In this document: in pieces, positions 48,629 to 56,721 of the stretch
Layout: each line of letters opens with the position of its first letter
How positions within the stretch are numbered: the first letter of the stretch is position 1
NCBI RefSeq assembly: GCF_016287535.1
Contig: NZ_JAEFAJ010000011.1
Location: 1 to 64,000, forward strand
Reading direction: 5' to 3'
Length of the DNA: 64,000 nt
Source: Ruminococcus sp.
GTDB lineage: Bacteria; Bacillota; Clostridia; Oscillospirales; Ruminococcaceae
Program-made: the position numbers and the translations under genes
The notes under the pieces: model-generated
Databases searched by the model: none
Told to the model about the DNA's origin: nothing
What the model saw: the letters and a program-made list of their open reading frames with translations, nothing else

Positions 48629-50293
48629 TCAAACGGGAAGCTTGTCGATGTACTTGAGGCAGAACTTTGTGAGTGTCTCCTGGTCGTCAGCATCGATCTT
48701 AACGCCCTTAGGATCTACTGCACCTTCCTTAGCCTGAGGAGCGTTAACGTCAGCGTTAACCTTACCCTGAGCTGTGAAGTAATCGATTGTGTTGTCGTTG
48801 AGGTATGTGAGTACGAGAACAACGTCACAAACGTCTACAGCGCCGTCGCAGTTAGCATCGCCCCATACAGGAGTGAGCTTGTCGCCAGGTGTTGTAGTTG
48901 TTGTAGTTGTACCTGTAGGAGGTGTAGTTGTTGTAGTTGTAGTAGTAGTTGTTGTTGTCTTGTCAGATGTAACTGTAGTAGTTGTAGTTGTTGTTGTTGT
49001 AGTTGTTGTGATTTCCTTTTCACCAACTGTGATCTCGAAAGGAACAAATGATGTCTCGTAATTGAACTTTGTGCTGTCCTTGAATACCTTGCACTGGCTG
49101 TCGAAACCTACTGTGTAAGTTCCGTCTGCTGTACCTGCAGGGATTGAAACAACGAGTGTGAATGCAGCCTTGCCGTCTGTAGGAACGAGAGGCTCACCGT
49201 CTGTACCTGTTGATGTGAAGTTTGCACGGTACTCGTCGAGGTTTGTAGAAACCTTCTTGTTGCCGAGAGCAGCTGTCTTGCCGCCGATAGCAGTGATCTT
49301 GATCTGCTCGGAAGCCTTGAACTGAACGTCCATAGCTGATACAGGCTTGCCGCCAGCTGTTACGTTAGCGAATACTGTGATCTCGTCGCCAGCCTTAGCT
49401 GAAACTGTAGATTTACCGTTCTCATCAACGAAAGCGAAGCTGATGTCAGCGTTTGTTGTCTGACCGCCGCCTGTTGTAACTGTTGTAGATGTTGTTGTAG
49501 GCTGAGTAGCAGTTGTTGTTGTAGTTGTAGGTGTTTCGCCGCCGTCCTCAACAACCTTGATTGTCATTGTCTCAAGCTTGAGGTTCTTGCCCTCTGTGGT
49601 GAATCTTGTCTTTTCGCCTTCAACCATAGGTGAGGGGTTGTTGTTCTTGCCTGAAGCATCTGTGTTGTACTCACAGTACTTGAGTGTGTAAGTACCAGCT
49701 GCGATGTTCTGGGGAATAACTGTATCGAATACATAGAAAGGATATGAATCGGACTTATCGCCAGCCCAAGCATAATCCTCACCGTTACTCATCCATGAGC
49801 ATCCAATGTAGTAATTGTCGGTACCAGCTGCGGTCTGGGATGAATCTACACCGAATACATAGAGACCAGCTGCTGAATAACCGTCAAGCTTATTGTAATT
49901 ACCTGCAAATGAGATATAGTTATCGCACTTGAAAGTTGAACCCTTGATTGAATATTCCTTCTCATCGTCTGTATAGGACTCTGTAGGATCGTGAAGCTGG
50001 AACTTGATATCCTTTGAGTCTGTTGTTATAGAAACGAGAAGTGAATCAGTTGAATTATCAACGCCTTCTGAATAGTAAACTGCCGAAGGAAGAACATAAC
50101 CGCCAGCAGGGATATCCTTCTTATTGATTGTTACGGAGGACTGAGCATCAGCTGAAGCTGGCTTGCTGATGTCATATGTTTTAATAGCAAAGCCCTTGGA
50201 AGCATCAGCAGCGCCTACTGTTGCAGGTACTACTGCACTTACCAGTGATGCAGCCATACACAGTGATGTGACTGCAGAAATTAACTTTTTCAT
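48629..50293 (-). CDS. scaA: Scaffoldin ScaA with one clear cohesin and dockerin
   Basis: The 554-residue protein has a signal peptide (1-28), an N-terminal beta module (about 33-250) and a short Thr linker. A cohesin (about 283-425, opening ADISFAFVDENGKSTVSAKA) follows, then a long Thr/Pro linker (429-470) and a dockerin (474-553, GDANCDGAVDVCDVVLVLTY and NADVN...IDADDQETLTKF). In R. flavefaciens ScaA docks on ScaB and carries enzymes on its cohesins. Other strains have two or three cohesins. The N-terminal module ends in IPQNIAAGTYTLKY, like a cohesin strand, and may be a divergent cohesin. Genes scaC, scaA and scaB follow each other with gaps of about 60-100 bp and no terminator. Confidence 0.9.
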   Translation of the reverse strand: MKKLISAVTSLCMAASLVSAVVPATVGAADASKGFAIKTYDISKPASADAQSSVTINKKDIPAGGYVLPSAVYYSEGVDNSTDSLLVSITTDSKDIKFQLHDPTESYTDDEKEYSIKGSTFKCDNYISFAGNYNKLDGYSAAGLYVFGVDSSQTAAGTDNYYIGCSWMSNGEDYAWAGDKSDSYPFYVFDTVIPQNIAAGTYTLKYCEYNTDASGKNNNPSPMVEGEKTRFTTEGKNLKLETMTIKVVEDGGETPTTTTTTATQPTTTSTTVTTGGGQTTNADISFAFVDENGKSTVSAKAGDEITVFANVTAGGKPVSAMDVQFKASEQIKITAIGGKTAALGNKKVSTNLDEYRANFTSTGTDGEPLVPTDGKAAFTLVVSIPAGTADGTYTVGFDSQCKVFKDSTKFNYETSFVPFEITVGEKEITTTTTTTTTTTTVTSDKTTTTTTTTTTTTPPTGTTTTTTTPGDKLTPVWGDANCDGAVDVCDVVLVLTYLNDNTIDYFTAQGKVNADVNAPQAKEGAVDPKGVKIDADDQETLTKFCLKYIDKLPV

Positions 50294-50390
50294 TTGTAAT
50301 AATTCCTTTCTTTAGGTTTTTACGCCTATTAATAAAACATAAATTGGGTTTGTATTCCTTTGTAAGGGGGACAAATCAGATAATCTCGGA

Positions 50391-51260
50391 TCAGAGCTCA
50401 GTTATGAGCTTGAGCAGGAACTTCTGGATCTTGAGAGCATCATTTGATGTAAGACCCGCAACGTCTTCATCAACATCGCCGTTGAGCTGACCCTGTGAAG
50501 TGATATGCTTGGAGTCTGTACCATCCAAACCATACTTATTCGGGTTAGCGAGGCTCTGCATGATGAGAACCGCATCTCCCATATCGATCGTACCGTCACA
50601 GTTTGCGTCACCGCGAACGATCTTGCTCGTAGGCGGCTGAGTTGTTGTAGTTGTAACGATTGAGCCTACTGTTACGCTGCCGTTAGAAACCGCTGTTGCG
50701 ATCTTGACAGGCTTTCCGTCCTTCTCATAGCCACAGCCGATGTCTCCGTTTGAGGAGCCTGAACCCGCGTATGTCTCACGACTGATAGGAACAATCTTGA
50801 GAGCTGATTCTGTACCGTTTGCTGCACCGCTTACGACAGTACCCTTGATAGTACAGAACACGCCGTCGCCCTTGAGCCAGTACGAAGCGTCATCAGTAGA
50901 AGTGGACCAGATCATGCTCACATAACCCTCTGATTTGTTGATTGAGCTTTCAAAGAGAGGTGAGAGTGATGCTGACTTATCAGCTGTCTCTGCGCTCTTG
51001 TTTATGAGAGCTCCCTGTTCAACGGATTCGATTGTGAGCACCTTGCTGTCATAAGTTACAGCAAAGTCGAGTGCCTGGATACCGGAAGATGGGATATCAG
51101 CCAGTGATACATCCACCGAGAAAGCTGCACCTGCCTCTGCGCTTGTTTTGCCAACGGATATCTGCACTGTTTCGCCAGCAGCTGCAACAGGTGCAAGTGA
51201 GCAGACTGAAAGTGAAAGCATCGCAGCCAATGCTCCGACGACTACCTTTTTTGTCTTCAT
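50391..51260 (-). CDS. scaC: Adaptor scaffoldin ScaC (cohesin-dockerin)
   Basis: From the ATG behind AAGGAGGAAAA the protein has 289 residues. It has a signal peptide (1-28), one cohesin (about 32-198: VQISVGKTSAEAGAAFSVDV, FAVTYDSKVLTIESV), a short Thr linker and a dockerin (214-289, GDANCDGTIDMGDAVLIMQS and NGDVDEDVAGLTSNDALKIQ). In R. flavefaciens ScaC docks on ScaA and its cohesin takes a different set of enzymes, changing the composition of the complex. It is the first gene of the sca operon, behind a promoter with a 390-nt leader. The longer upstream frame reads through that leader and is not coding. Confidence 0.93.
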   Translation of the reverse strand: MKTKKVVVGALAAMLSLSVCSLAPVAAAGETVQISVGKTSAEAGAAFSVDVSLADIPSSGIQALDFAVTYDSKVLTIESVEQGALINKSAETADKSASLSPLFESSINKSEGYVSMIWSTSTDDASYWLKGDGVFCTIKGTVVSGAANGTESALKIVPISRETYAGSGSSNGDIGCGYEKDGKPVKIATAVSNGSVTVGSIVTTTTTQPPTSKIVRGDANCDGTIDMGDAVLIMQSLANPNKYGLDGTDSKHITSQGQLNGDVDEDVAGLTSNDALKIQKFLLKLITEL

Positions 51261-51651
51261 TATTTTTTCCTCCTTCTTCAATAATGTTATATAACAAAGG
51301 AACGGGTATGCCCCTTTTATTATATCTTGTCTTTTAGCAGCGGATCTGTCTTTCCGCCCTCTCTGCAAAACCATGTTCACTAATATACGAATGAAATGTT
51401 CACCGATATACGAATGAAATCGTGCCAAGCGGACGGCTGAAAGCCGCTGCCAGTCATACAGACGAGACTAAAGCTTTCAAGGCTGCGGTTACGGCGGACC
51501 CTGTACAGATCCGGCGTTTGTCCACGCCGCTCTGAAGCTCCCCTCTGCCGTCAGTCCGTGACTGAAACATGCTCTGCACGCAGTGATTTTGTCATAAGAC
51601 GCACCACACTGCCGTGATGAGATACTTAATCCCAAATCTATATTTATTCAT
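51261..51651 (-). promoter_or_regulatory. Long structured 5' leader of the sca operon
   Basis: About 390 nt lie between the predicted transcription start and the scaC start. The promoter-distal half is GC-rich, unlike the surrounding spacer, and can form several stems: CAGCGGCTTTCAGCCG, GTCACGGACTGAC, and GGCGTGGACAAACGCC. The promoter-proximal-to-gene half carries two 23-bp tandem repeats (51375-51420) and is AT-rich. No known riboswitch class is recognisable to me. It is a candidate regulatory RNA controlling the whole operon. Confidence 0.55.
51375..51420. repeat. 23-bp tandem repeat in the scaC leader
   Basis: Two adjacent units, 51375-51397 and 51398-51420, share 21 of 23 positions and contain ATATACGAATGAAAT. 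At two helical turns plus, they could form a tandem protein-binding site, on DNA or on RNA. Confidence 0.8.
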
Positions 51652-51657
51652 GATTTC

Positions 51658-51686
51658 ATTATATATCAGGTCTAAAAAAAAGTAAA
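51658..51686 (-). promoter_or_regulatory. Promoter of the sca operon
   Basis: On the minus strand TTTACT and a perfect TATAAT are 17 bp apart. It is the only good promoter in the 550-bp spacer between scaC and the CapA-like gene. Confidence 0.72.
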
Positions 51687-51814
51687 TAGGTTCATATCGT
51701 TTTTGGTATTTTACATAAACAGTAAAAGTAATTTTTGCACGGTTTGCACAATGAGTTTTTTTCTCAAAAAAGCCATTTTAAAGCTGCTTTTGAACGAGAA
51801 ATGAATTTATCAAA

Positions 51815-53077
51815 TTATTTGTTCAGCTTGCGGAATTCCGGCGGAATCGCCTCATCTATTATGCGGTTTATGACGTCCCAGCCGAAGTCCGTATAAGTGC
51901 CCTGAGGCACCGCATAAGGCAGACCGTGACGCTCTGCAAGCTCCGGTGAATATTTGCTGTATGGATAGACCTTCATATTGGAGAAACCACCCTCGTAATG
52001 GACGACCGTCGGAATGCATCCAACGTCCTCAAGACTCAGTTTGCCGGTCTCTCCGTCAATAACTATATCAAAGTCTGCAAGCTCTCCGACAACATTGAAG
52101 TTATCCGTCTGAGCGCAGATGAAATTTCCCATTGAGTAGTAAACGAAGCCTTTTGTGCCGTCCTCACGCTCGATCCATTCCATTGTCTGAGCTGTGTGGG
52201 TATGGCAGCCGAGTATAACATCGGCGCCCCAGTTCACCATTTTATTTGCAAGCTCGATCCTGTCCTCGCTGACCACGTTCGTATCTTCAGCGCCCCAGTG
52301 AGCAGAGACTATTACCACGTCAGCCAGCTCTCTTGCTTCCTTGATCTGTCTTTCGATGACGTCCTCCTCTTCGTTCTTTATCACACGGAGAGGCACATCG
52401 TCGAGCAGCGCATCGAAGCCGTTTATATGGGCTGCATAGGCAAGAAAAGCAATCTTTACGCCGTTCACCTCGCGTATGCGTATACGGTTCGCGTCATCTT
52501 CATTTAAGTAGGCTCCGAGGACTGTGAGGTCATTTGTCGCCGCCTTCCTGTTCCAGAAGTTTATGGACTCCTCAAGACCGTCGGTCCCCATATCGAGCAG
52601 ATGATTGTTTGCCATTGTGAAAACGTCAAAGCCGAGGTCGATAACTGCGTCAGCGACCTCCGGCGGCGAATTGAATATAAGGACTCCGCCTTCAGCGCCT
52701 CTTACCTCGTTGCTTTCGGAAATTACCGTTTCCTGATTAAGAATAGCAAGATCAGCGTCCTGAATGAGATACTTGACCTCGGAATACAGGGGCTTGAAGT
52801 CGTAACCGCTGCCGCCTGCCAGCTCACGGGCATTTACCATGACTGAATGATGTATAAGATTGTCGCCTGCAGCCGTTACGTGAACGACCTTATCCGGCGG
52901 AAGCGTTGTAGGCTCCTCGGTAGTTTCCTCCGGAACCGTAGTAGTTGTTGTTGTTTCGGATACAGACTGCTTATTTCCGTCAAGTTTTCCGACTATATTT
53001 CCACAGCCTATACCGCCTGCGACCAGTGCGATAAGAACCACCAATGCACCGGCAGCACGTCCTTTTCTAAGTTTCAT
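51815..53077 (-). CDS. CapA-family metallophosphatase-like lipoprotein or membrane-anchored protein
   Basis: From the ATG behind AAAGGAG the protein has 420 residues. A basic N-terminus (MKLRKGRAAG) and a hydrophobic segment with GGIGCGN may be a signal anchor or lipobox. A Thr/Glu linker follows, then a CapA/PgsA domain: VHVTAAGDNLIHHSVMVN, AILNQETVIS, FDVFTMANNHLLDMGTDGLE, VIVSAHWGAEDTNV and VILGCHTHTAQTMEWI, ending YYSMGNF. These His/Asp/Asn residues are the metal site of calcineurin-like CapA. The family is linked to poly-gamma-glutamate capsule, but the true substrate here is unknown. Confidence 0.87.
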   Translation of the reverse strand: MKLRKGRAAGALVVLIALVAGGIGCGNIVGKLDGNKQSVSETTTTTTVPEETTEEPTTLPPDKVVHVTAAGDNLIHHSVMVNARELAGGSGYDFKPLYSEVKYLIQDADLAILNQETVISESNEVRGAEGGVLIFNSPPEVADAVIDLGFDVFTMANNHLLDMGTDGLEESINFWNRKAATNDLTVLGAYLNEDDANRIRIREVNGVKIAFLAYAAHINGFDALLDDVPLRVIKNEEEDVIERQIKEARELADVVIVSAHWGAEDTNVVSEDRIELANKMVNWGADVILGCHTHTAQTMEWIEREDGTKGFVYYSMGNFICAQTDNFNVVGELADFDIVIDGETGKLSLEDVGCIPTVVHYEGGFSNMKVYPYSKYSPELAERHGLPYAVPQGTYTDFGWDVINRIIDEAIPPEFRKLNK

Positions 53078-53137
53078 AAAGGTCTCCTTTGCAAAAGCAG
53101 TATAAAAACGCCACAAATATACCACTTTTCAAATCAT

Positions 53138-53166
53138 ATTATATCACATATTTTTCGATTTGGCAA
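53138..53166 (-). promoter_or_regulatory. Promoter of the CapA-like gene
   Basis: On the minus strand TTGCCA and a perfect TATAAT are 17 bp apart, about 60 nt before the ATG. The remaining spacer to 53373 is AT-rich and empty except for a weak hairpin (GACAAAAA/TTTTTGTC) at 53333-53354. Confidence 0.72.
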
Positions 53167-53373
53167 TTACAAATTGTATCAAACTTAAATGAGTTTACAA
53201 GCTGTTTTATTCAGCAAAAGATTAAATCTTATTTGAGAACGTCGATTCTACGCCAAATTTCAGCTTCCAGCTTTATTATCGACTAAAATTTGTTCATTCA
53301 TACGAAATTTTTGTTCACAATTTGTGCACACCGACAAAAAGCACTATTTTTGTCCTTTATGTATATGAAATAT

Positions 53374-54378
53374 TTACACTTTGTTGATTTCTCTGTTTCT
53401 CTGAAGCTCAGTAAATTCAGCTGCAAGCTCTTCCGCTTCCTTGTATGATGAAAGCTGATAGCAGCGTCCGCGGAACTTCGCTGAGCCGTAGTACCCGTTC
53501 ATGTACCATGCAGCGTGCTTTCTCGCCTCGTGCATAGCCAGCTCCTCACACTTTTCGCTAAGTTCAAGAATAAGTCTTATATGCTCAAGCATGACCCGCA
53601 TTTTTTCTTCAAGGCACGGCGGCTCGTAAGTCTCTCCGTGCAGCTTTGCCGCTATTTCGCGGAATATGAAAGGGTTGCCGTAGCTTCCCCGTCCTATCAT
53701 AACAAGGTCGCAGCCAGTGCGGTCATACATTTCCGAACAGGAGCGGAAGTCCGTGATGTCACCGTTCCCGATGACCGGGATATTTACCGCTTCCTTAACG
53801 GCTTTTACCACGTTCATATCCGATTCGCCGCTGTAAAACATATCCCTTGTACGCCCGTGTACCGCTATTGCCGCAACGCCTGCCGCTTCAAGAGCTTTTG
53901 CCATTTCGGGAGCGTTGATACTGTCCTTGCTCCATCCGCTGCGTATCTTCACGGTAACAGGAGTTTCGCCTGCAGCTTTTACAGCGGCTTCCGCGACAGC
54001 TGCCGCCAGCTTTGTGTCCTTCATAAGCGCGGAACCGGCTCCCGTACCGACCACCTTCGGCACAGGGCAGCCCATATTTATATCTATTATATCAGGCTTG
54101 TAGTCAAGGACTATCTTTACTGCCTCAGCCATAAAATCGGGTTCATTGCCGAAGAGCTGCACCGCCATCGGGCGCTCTCCGTCCGTGACCGTACACAGCT
54201 CCGCCGTCTTGCGGTCGCTGTAGCATATGCCCTTTGCGGACACCATTTCGCTCACAACATAGGCGGCTCCGTACTTCTTGCACATAAGCCTGTAGGCGCG
54301 GTCGGCAACTCCCGCCATTGGTGCAAGGGCGGCAGTCCGCTCTATGGCGACATTCCCTATTTTCAGAGTATCAGTCAT
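53374..54378 (-). CDS. dusB: tRNA-dihydrouridine synthase (DusB type)
   Basis: From the ATG of MTDTLKIGNV, overlapping the gtrA stop by 8 bp, the protein has 334 residues. It is an FMN TIM-barrel: ALAPMAGVADRAYRLMC, AVQLFGNEPDFMAEA, IIDINMGCPVPKVVGTGAGS with the catalytic Cys, and VTVKIRSGW. IAVHGRTRDMFYSGESD and LVMIGRGSYGNPFIF complete the barrel. It reduces uridines in the tRNA D-loop. A longer upstream frame overlaps gtrA and is rejected. Confidence 0.95.
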   Translation of the reverse strand: MTDTLKIGNVAIERTAALAPMAGVADRAYRLMCKKYGAAYVVSEMVSAKGICYSDRKTAELCTVTDGERPMAVQLFGNEPDFMAEAVKIVLDYKPDIIDINMGCPVPKVVGTGAGSALMKDTKLAAAVAEAAVKAAGETPVTVKIRSGWSKDSINAPEMAKALEAAGVAAIAVHGRTRDMFYSGESDMNVVKAVKEAVNIPVIGNGDITDFRSCSEMYDRTGCDLVMIGRGSYGNPFIFREIAAKLHGETYEPPCLEEKMRVMLEHIRLILELSEKCEELAMHEARKHAAWYMNGYYGSAKFRGRCYQLSSYKEAEELAAEFTELQRNREINKV

Positions 54379-54862
54379 TGTTCTGCTCCACAGAAGCTTT
54401 TTCCTTGTTTTTGAACACAAAGATCTTGCTGAGGATATAATTCGCAATGAAAATAATGACCTGACTCGCCAAAGTGATGAATGTCTTGTTTACGCCGAGC
54501 CAGTCGCAGAATATGAGGAATATGACCTCCTCCATAGCGAGGGTGGCAAATCTTGCACCGTAAAACGAAGCGAAGACCTTCCAGAACTCCTTTGCGTTCT
54601 TGGTCTCATTCCTGAAAACATACTTCTTATTCGTGAAGAAAGCAAAGGTCACCGAGCATATCCACGAAAATACCACTCCTGCTGTGCTTTCCCACTTGGG
54701 GTTACCGGGTACGAGCCAGAAAAGCAGTAATTTGGTCACAATAGAGACTACGGTGGTAAGTCCTCCAAAAACGAGGTAAAGCCATTTTTCTTCATATTTA
54801 TAGTATATTTTTTGCAGCCGCTCCGGAAGTTTCGAAACGAACCACTTGATGAACTTCTCCAT
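54371..54862 (-). CDS. GtrA-family membrane protein
   Basis: The 163-residue protein starts at the ATG after AAAGGAAAG. It has four membrane segments (YLVFGGLTTVVSIVTKLLLF, TAGVVFSWICSVTFAFFTNK, and two more near 100-145) and the FTNKKYVF motif of GtrA proteins. These proteins move lipid-linked sugars such as undecaprenyl-phosphate glucose, or partner with glycosyltransferases in wall or teichoic acid decoration. The gene overlaps dusB by 8 bp. Confidence 0.9.
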   Translation of the reverse strand: MEKFIKWFVSKLPERLQKIYYKYEEKWLYLVFGGLTTVVSIVTKLLLFWLVPGNPKWESTAGVVFSWICSVTFAFFTNKKYVFRNETKNAKEFWKVFASFYGARFATLAMEEVIFLIFCDWLGVNKTFITLASQVIIFIANYILSKIFVFKNKEKASVEQNND

Positions 54863-55152
54863 TTTCTCTTTCCTTTCAAAAAACAATGCTTTATAATAAT
54901 AGCAGTTTACGGAAGGAAATGCAAGCCCTTTTCTGTGATTTCCTGTTATTTGTCCACTTTTTCGTGAAATTTGTCTTAATCACCTCCTCATGTAACAAAC
55001 GGATCACCGTTGATAACTCAGACGCTTCATAGCGAATAATATTCCGTAAGGTATATTATCACATTTATATTACAATTCGTCAAGTGGTGCCTTTGTTGAA
55101 ATTGTATATCTACAGGTTGGCTTTTATTTCCAACCTGTGCAGTCTTACAATA
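54863..55152. other. 290-bp AT-rich spacer between divergent genes
   Basis: The spacer upstream of gtrA and the DUF2975 operon is AT-rich. It includes CACCTCCTCATG-like text near 54982 without a reading frame behind it. I see no promoter consensus for gtrA, repeat or RNA gene here. Confidence 0.4.
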
Positions 55153-55255
55153 TTTAAAGTAATACTTTAAAAACTTATTGACTTGCTTTAATTTACGTGC
55201 TATAATGCATACATCAGCTGATAAAAACTTTAAAAGCTTAAAGTGATACTTTAAA
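55153..55255 (+). promoter_or_regulatory. Promoter with two palindromic operators for the DUF2975-HTH operon
   Basis: TTGACT (55178-55183) and TATAAT (55201-55206) are 17 bp apart. TTTAAAGTAATACTTTAAA (55153-55171) is a perfect 9-1-9 palindrome upstream. A near copy, CTTAAAGTGATACTTTAAA (55237-55255), lies just before the ribosome binding site. Their centres are 84 bp apart, eight helical turns, which would suit repression by looping. The small HTH protein at 55744 is the obvious ligand. Confidence 0.82.
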
Positions 55256-55269
55256 AAGGAGATGTTGTT

Positions 55270-55731
55270 ATGAACAAAATGATATCCGAAAAACTGAAAA
55301 AACGTACCTTTATCGACACCGTGCTGAGCTGTATTCTCTGCTTTGCAGCTCTCGGAGCAGCTGTATGGCAGTTCATTCGCTTTGCAGGCAATACGCTCCT
55401 CAAGGAGTACCTGACCAACAGCCTGTACTCTCTCATAATATTCGCCGAGCTGGGACTTCTTGCGCTGATACTCCTTGAAATACGCAAAACAGGCAAGCCG
55501 TTCTCAAAGAAGATAATAACAAAGCTCCGCATTATGGCAGTTGTCCTGTTTGCAGGCGGCCTTATACCGTCCTGTTCGACTATACCTTTAGACGACAGCC
55601 ATTTCGCAGTGTCCTTATCCTTTGATATGCAGAATATCCTTCTGATCGCATTAGGCGTCATAATCGGCATTATATCCGAGGTTTTCGTATACGGTCTCAG
55701 TCTTCAGGAAGACAACGACCTGATAGCGTAA
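55270..55731 (+). CDS. DUF2975 four-TM membrane protein
   Basis: The 153-residue protein has four hydrophobic segments (about 17-40, 50-70, 86-106 and 122-146) and the pattern typical of DUF2975: FGELGLLALILLEIRKTGKPF-like sequence reads AELGLLALILLEI then KTGKPFSKK. DUF2975 genes nearly always precede a small YozG-like HTH gene, as here (55744). The pair is thought to form a membrane-linked regulatory unit. An AAGGAG precedes the ATG, just after the second operator. Confidence 0.88.
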   Translation: MNKMISEKLKKRTFIDTVLSCILCFAALGAAVWQFIRFAGNTLLKEYLTNSLYSLIIFAELGLLALILLEIRKTGKPFSKKIITKLRIMAVVLFAGGLIPSCSTIPLDDSHFAVSLSFDMQNILLIALGVIIGIISEVFVYGLSLQEDNDLIA

Positions 55732-55743
55732 AGGCGGTGCGGC

Positions 55744-55950
55744 ATGGCAATAATAATCAGACTTGACAAGATGATGGCTGACCGAAAAATGTCGCTGAAC
55801 GAGCTCGCCGAAAGGGTGGGTATGACCAACGTCAACCTTTCCAACCTGAAAACCGGCAAGATGAAGGGCATACGCTTCGAGACCATGAACGCTATATGCG
55901 AGGCTCTCGACTGTCAGCCCGGCGACCTTTTTGAACATACCAAGGACTGA
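55744..55950 (+). CDS. Small HTH regulator (YozG type)
   Basis: The 68-residue protein is a single HTH domain: IRLDKMMADRKMSLNELAER, VGMTNVNLSNLKTGKMKGIR, then FETMNAICEALDCQPGDLFE. That is the standard YozG-like layout with the CQPGDL motif. It starts 12 bp after the DUF2975 stop behind AAGGCGG. It probably binds the two palindromes at 55153-55255 and represses its own operon, perhaps released by the membrane partner. Confidence 0.93.
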   Translation: MAIIIRLDKMMADRKMSLNELAERVGMTNVNLSNLKTGKMKGIRFETMNAICEALDCQPGDLFEHTKD

Positions 55951-55976
55951 AAAAGCTCCCCGAATGGGGAGCTTTT
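55950..55976. terminator. Bidirectional terminator
   Basis: AAAAGCTCCCC and GGGGAGCTTTT pair across a 4-nt loop, so T runs are present on both strands. It ends the HTH operon and the convergent gene at 55984. Confidence 0.9.
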
Positions 55977-55983
55977 CATGCCC

Positions 55984-56634
55984 TTACTTCTTTATCAGCA
56001 TTTCGATTATATCCCATATCAGATCAAATCCGGTTTTGCCTATAATTAATATAAATGCTCCCAGTTCTTTCCTTGCTGATATGCCGTTCTCACGCTTCTT
56101 TTTATATTCCTTTGTTCGAGAATAAACGATGAGTCCTATTATAGCAAACAAAAAGAAAAATATGTGCATGACAAAATTGAATCGTTCTTTCTGCGTTCTC
56201 GAAAATCCAAGTGTTAACGGCATGGTCATTACAAGAACTATCACACATAACGCAAAGAGTATTACAGAGACGATCATATAATTCCGCCAAACAAGCTGAG
56301 GCTCTTTATCGCCTTTAACATATGAATGTCGCGGCTTGTTTTTATCGTACATAACAGTCACCGACTGTCCTTCCTGATAGCTTCCCCCTTCTTCGATTGT
56401 GCGCATAGAAGTTTTATATTGCCTGCCGCCAACAGAATAAACAACTTTCAGAGTATAAACAGTCTTTTTCTCTTCGCTGTCAGGCTCTTTATAATCCTGC
56501 TTCGTGACTTTTACTATCTCCCCGTCCGCCTCAGATGTAAGTGACGATATATCCTTTTTCTGTATATACCAGTGTATCATATACAACATAAAAAGTGCAG
56601 AAACTATAGTTATACACAAGTATAAAATAAACAC
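55984..56634 (-). CDS. DUF3592-like membrane protein
   Basis: The 216-residue protein starts at GTG behind GGGGGGATTTT. A first membrane helix (5-24) is followed by a soluble domain (about 30-110: DGEIVKVTKQDY, VYTLKVVYSVGGRQYKTSMR, GQSVTVMYDKNKPRHSYV) typical of DUF3592, then two or three further membrane helices (118-140, 153-170, 188-208). Function unknown. It converges with the HTH operon. Confidence 0.75.
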   Translation of the reverse strand: MFILYLCITIVSALFMLYMIHWYIQKKDISSLTSEADGEIVKVTKQDYKEPDSEEKKTVYTLKVVYSVGGRQYKTSMRTIEEGGSYQEGQSVTVMYDKNKPRHSYVKGDKEPQLVWRNYMIVSVILFALCVIVLVMTMPLTLGFSRTQKERFNFVMHIFFFLFAIIGLIVYSRTKEYKKKRENGISARKELGAFILIIGKTGFDLIWDIIEMLIKK

Positions 56635-56665
56635 AAAATCCCCCCTATATTCCCTGTTTGTACGA

Positions 56666-56692
56666 TAAAAGGCTGCCGCAAAGCGACAGCCC
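56666..56692 (-). terminator. Terminator after pckG
   Basis: On the minus strand GGCTGTCGC pairs with GCGGCAGCC (one G-T wobble) across a 3-nt loop, followed by TTTTAT. It lies about 30 bp past the pckG stop. Confidence 0.8.
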
Positions 56693-56721
56693 TTATATTT
56701 GCAAGTTGCTTATATCAAAAA

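Noticed and set aside
51375-51420. CRISPR fragment
   Set aside because: Only two directly abutting units with no spacers; it is a simple tandem duplication.
51261-51428. N-terminal extension of scaC to 51428
   Set aside because: The extension reads through the structured leader, lacks a ribosome binding site, and would put the signal peptide internally. AAGGAGGAAAA fixes the start at 51260.
51430-51600. Cobalamin riboswitch in the scaC leader
   Set aside because: GTCCGCCGTAACCGC is faintly like the cobalamin core, but the B12 box and the expected spacing are missing, and the operon has no link to B12.
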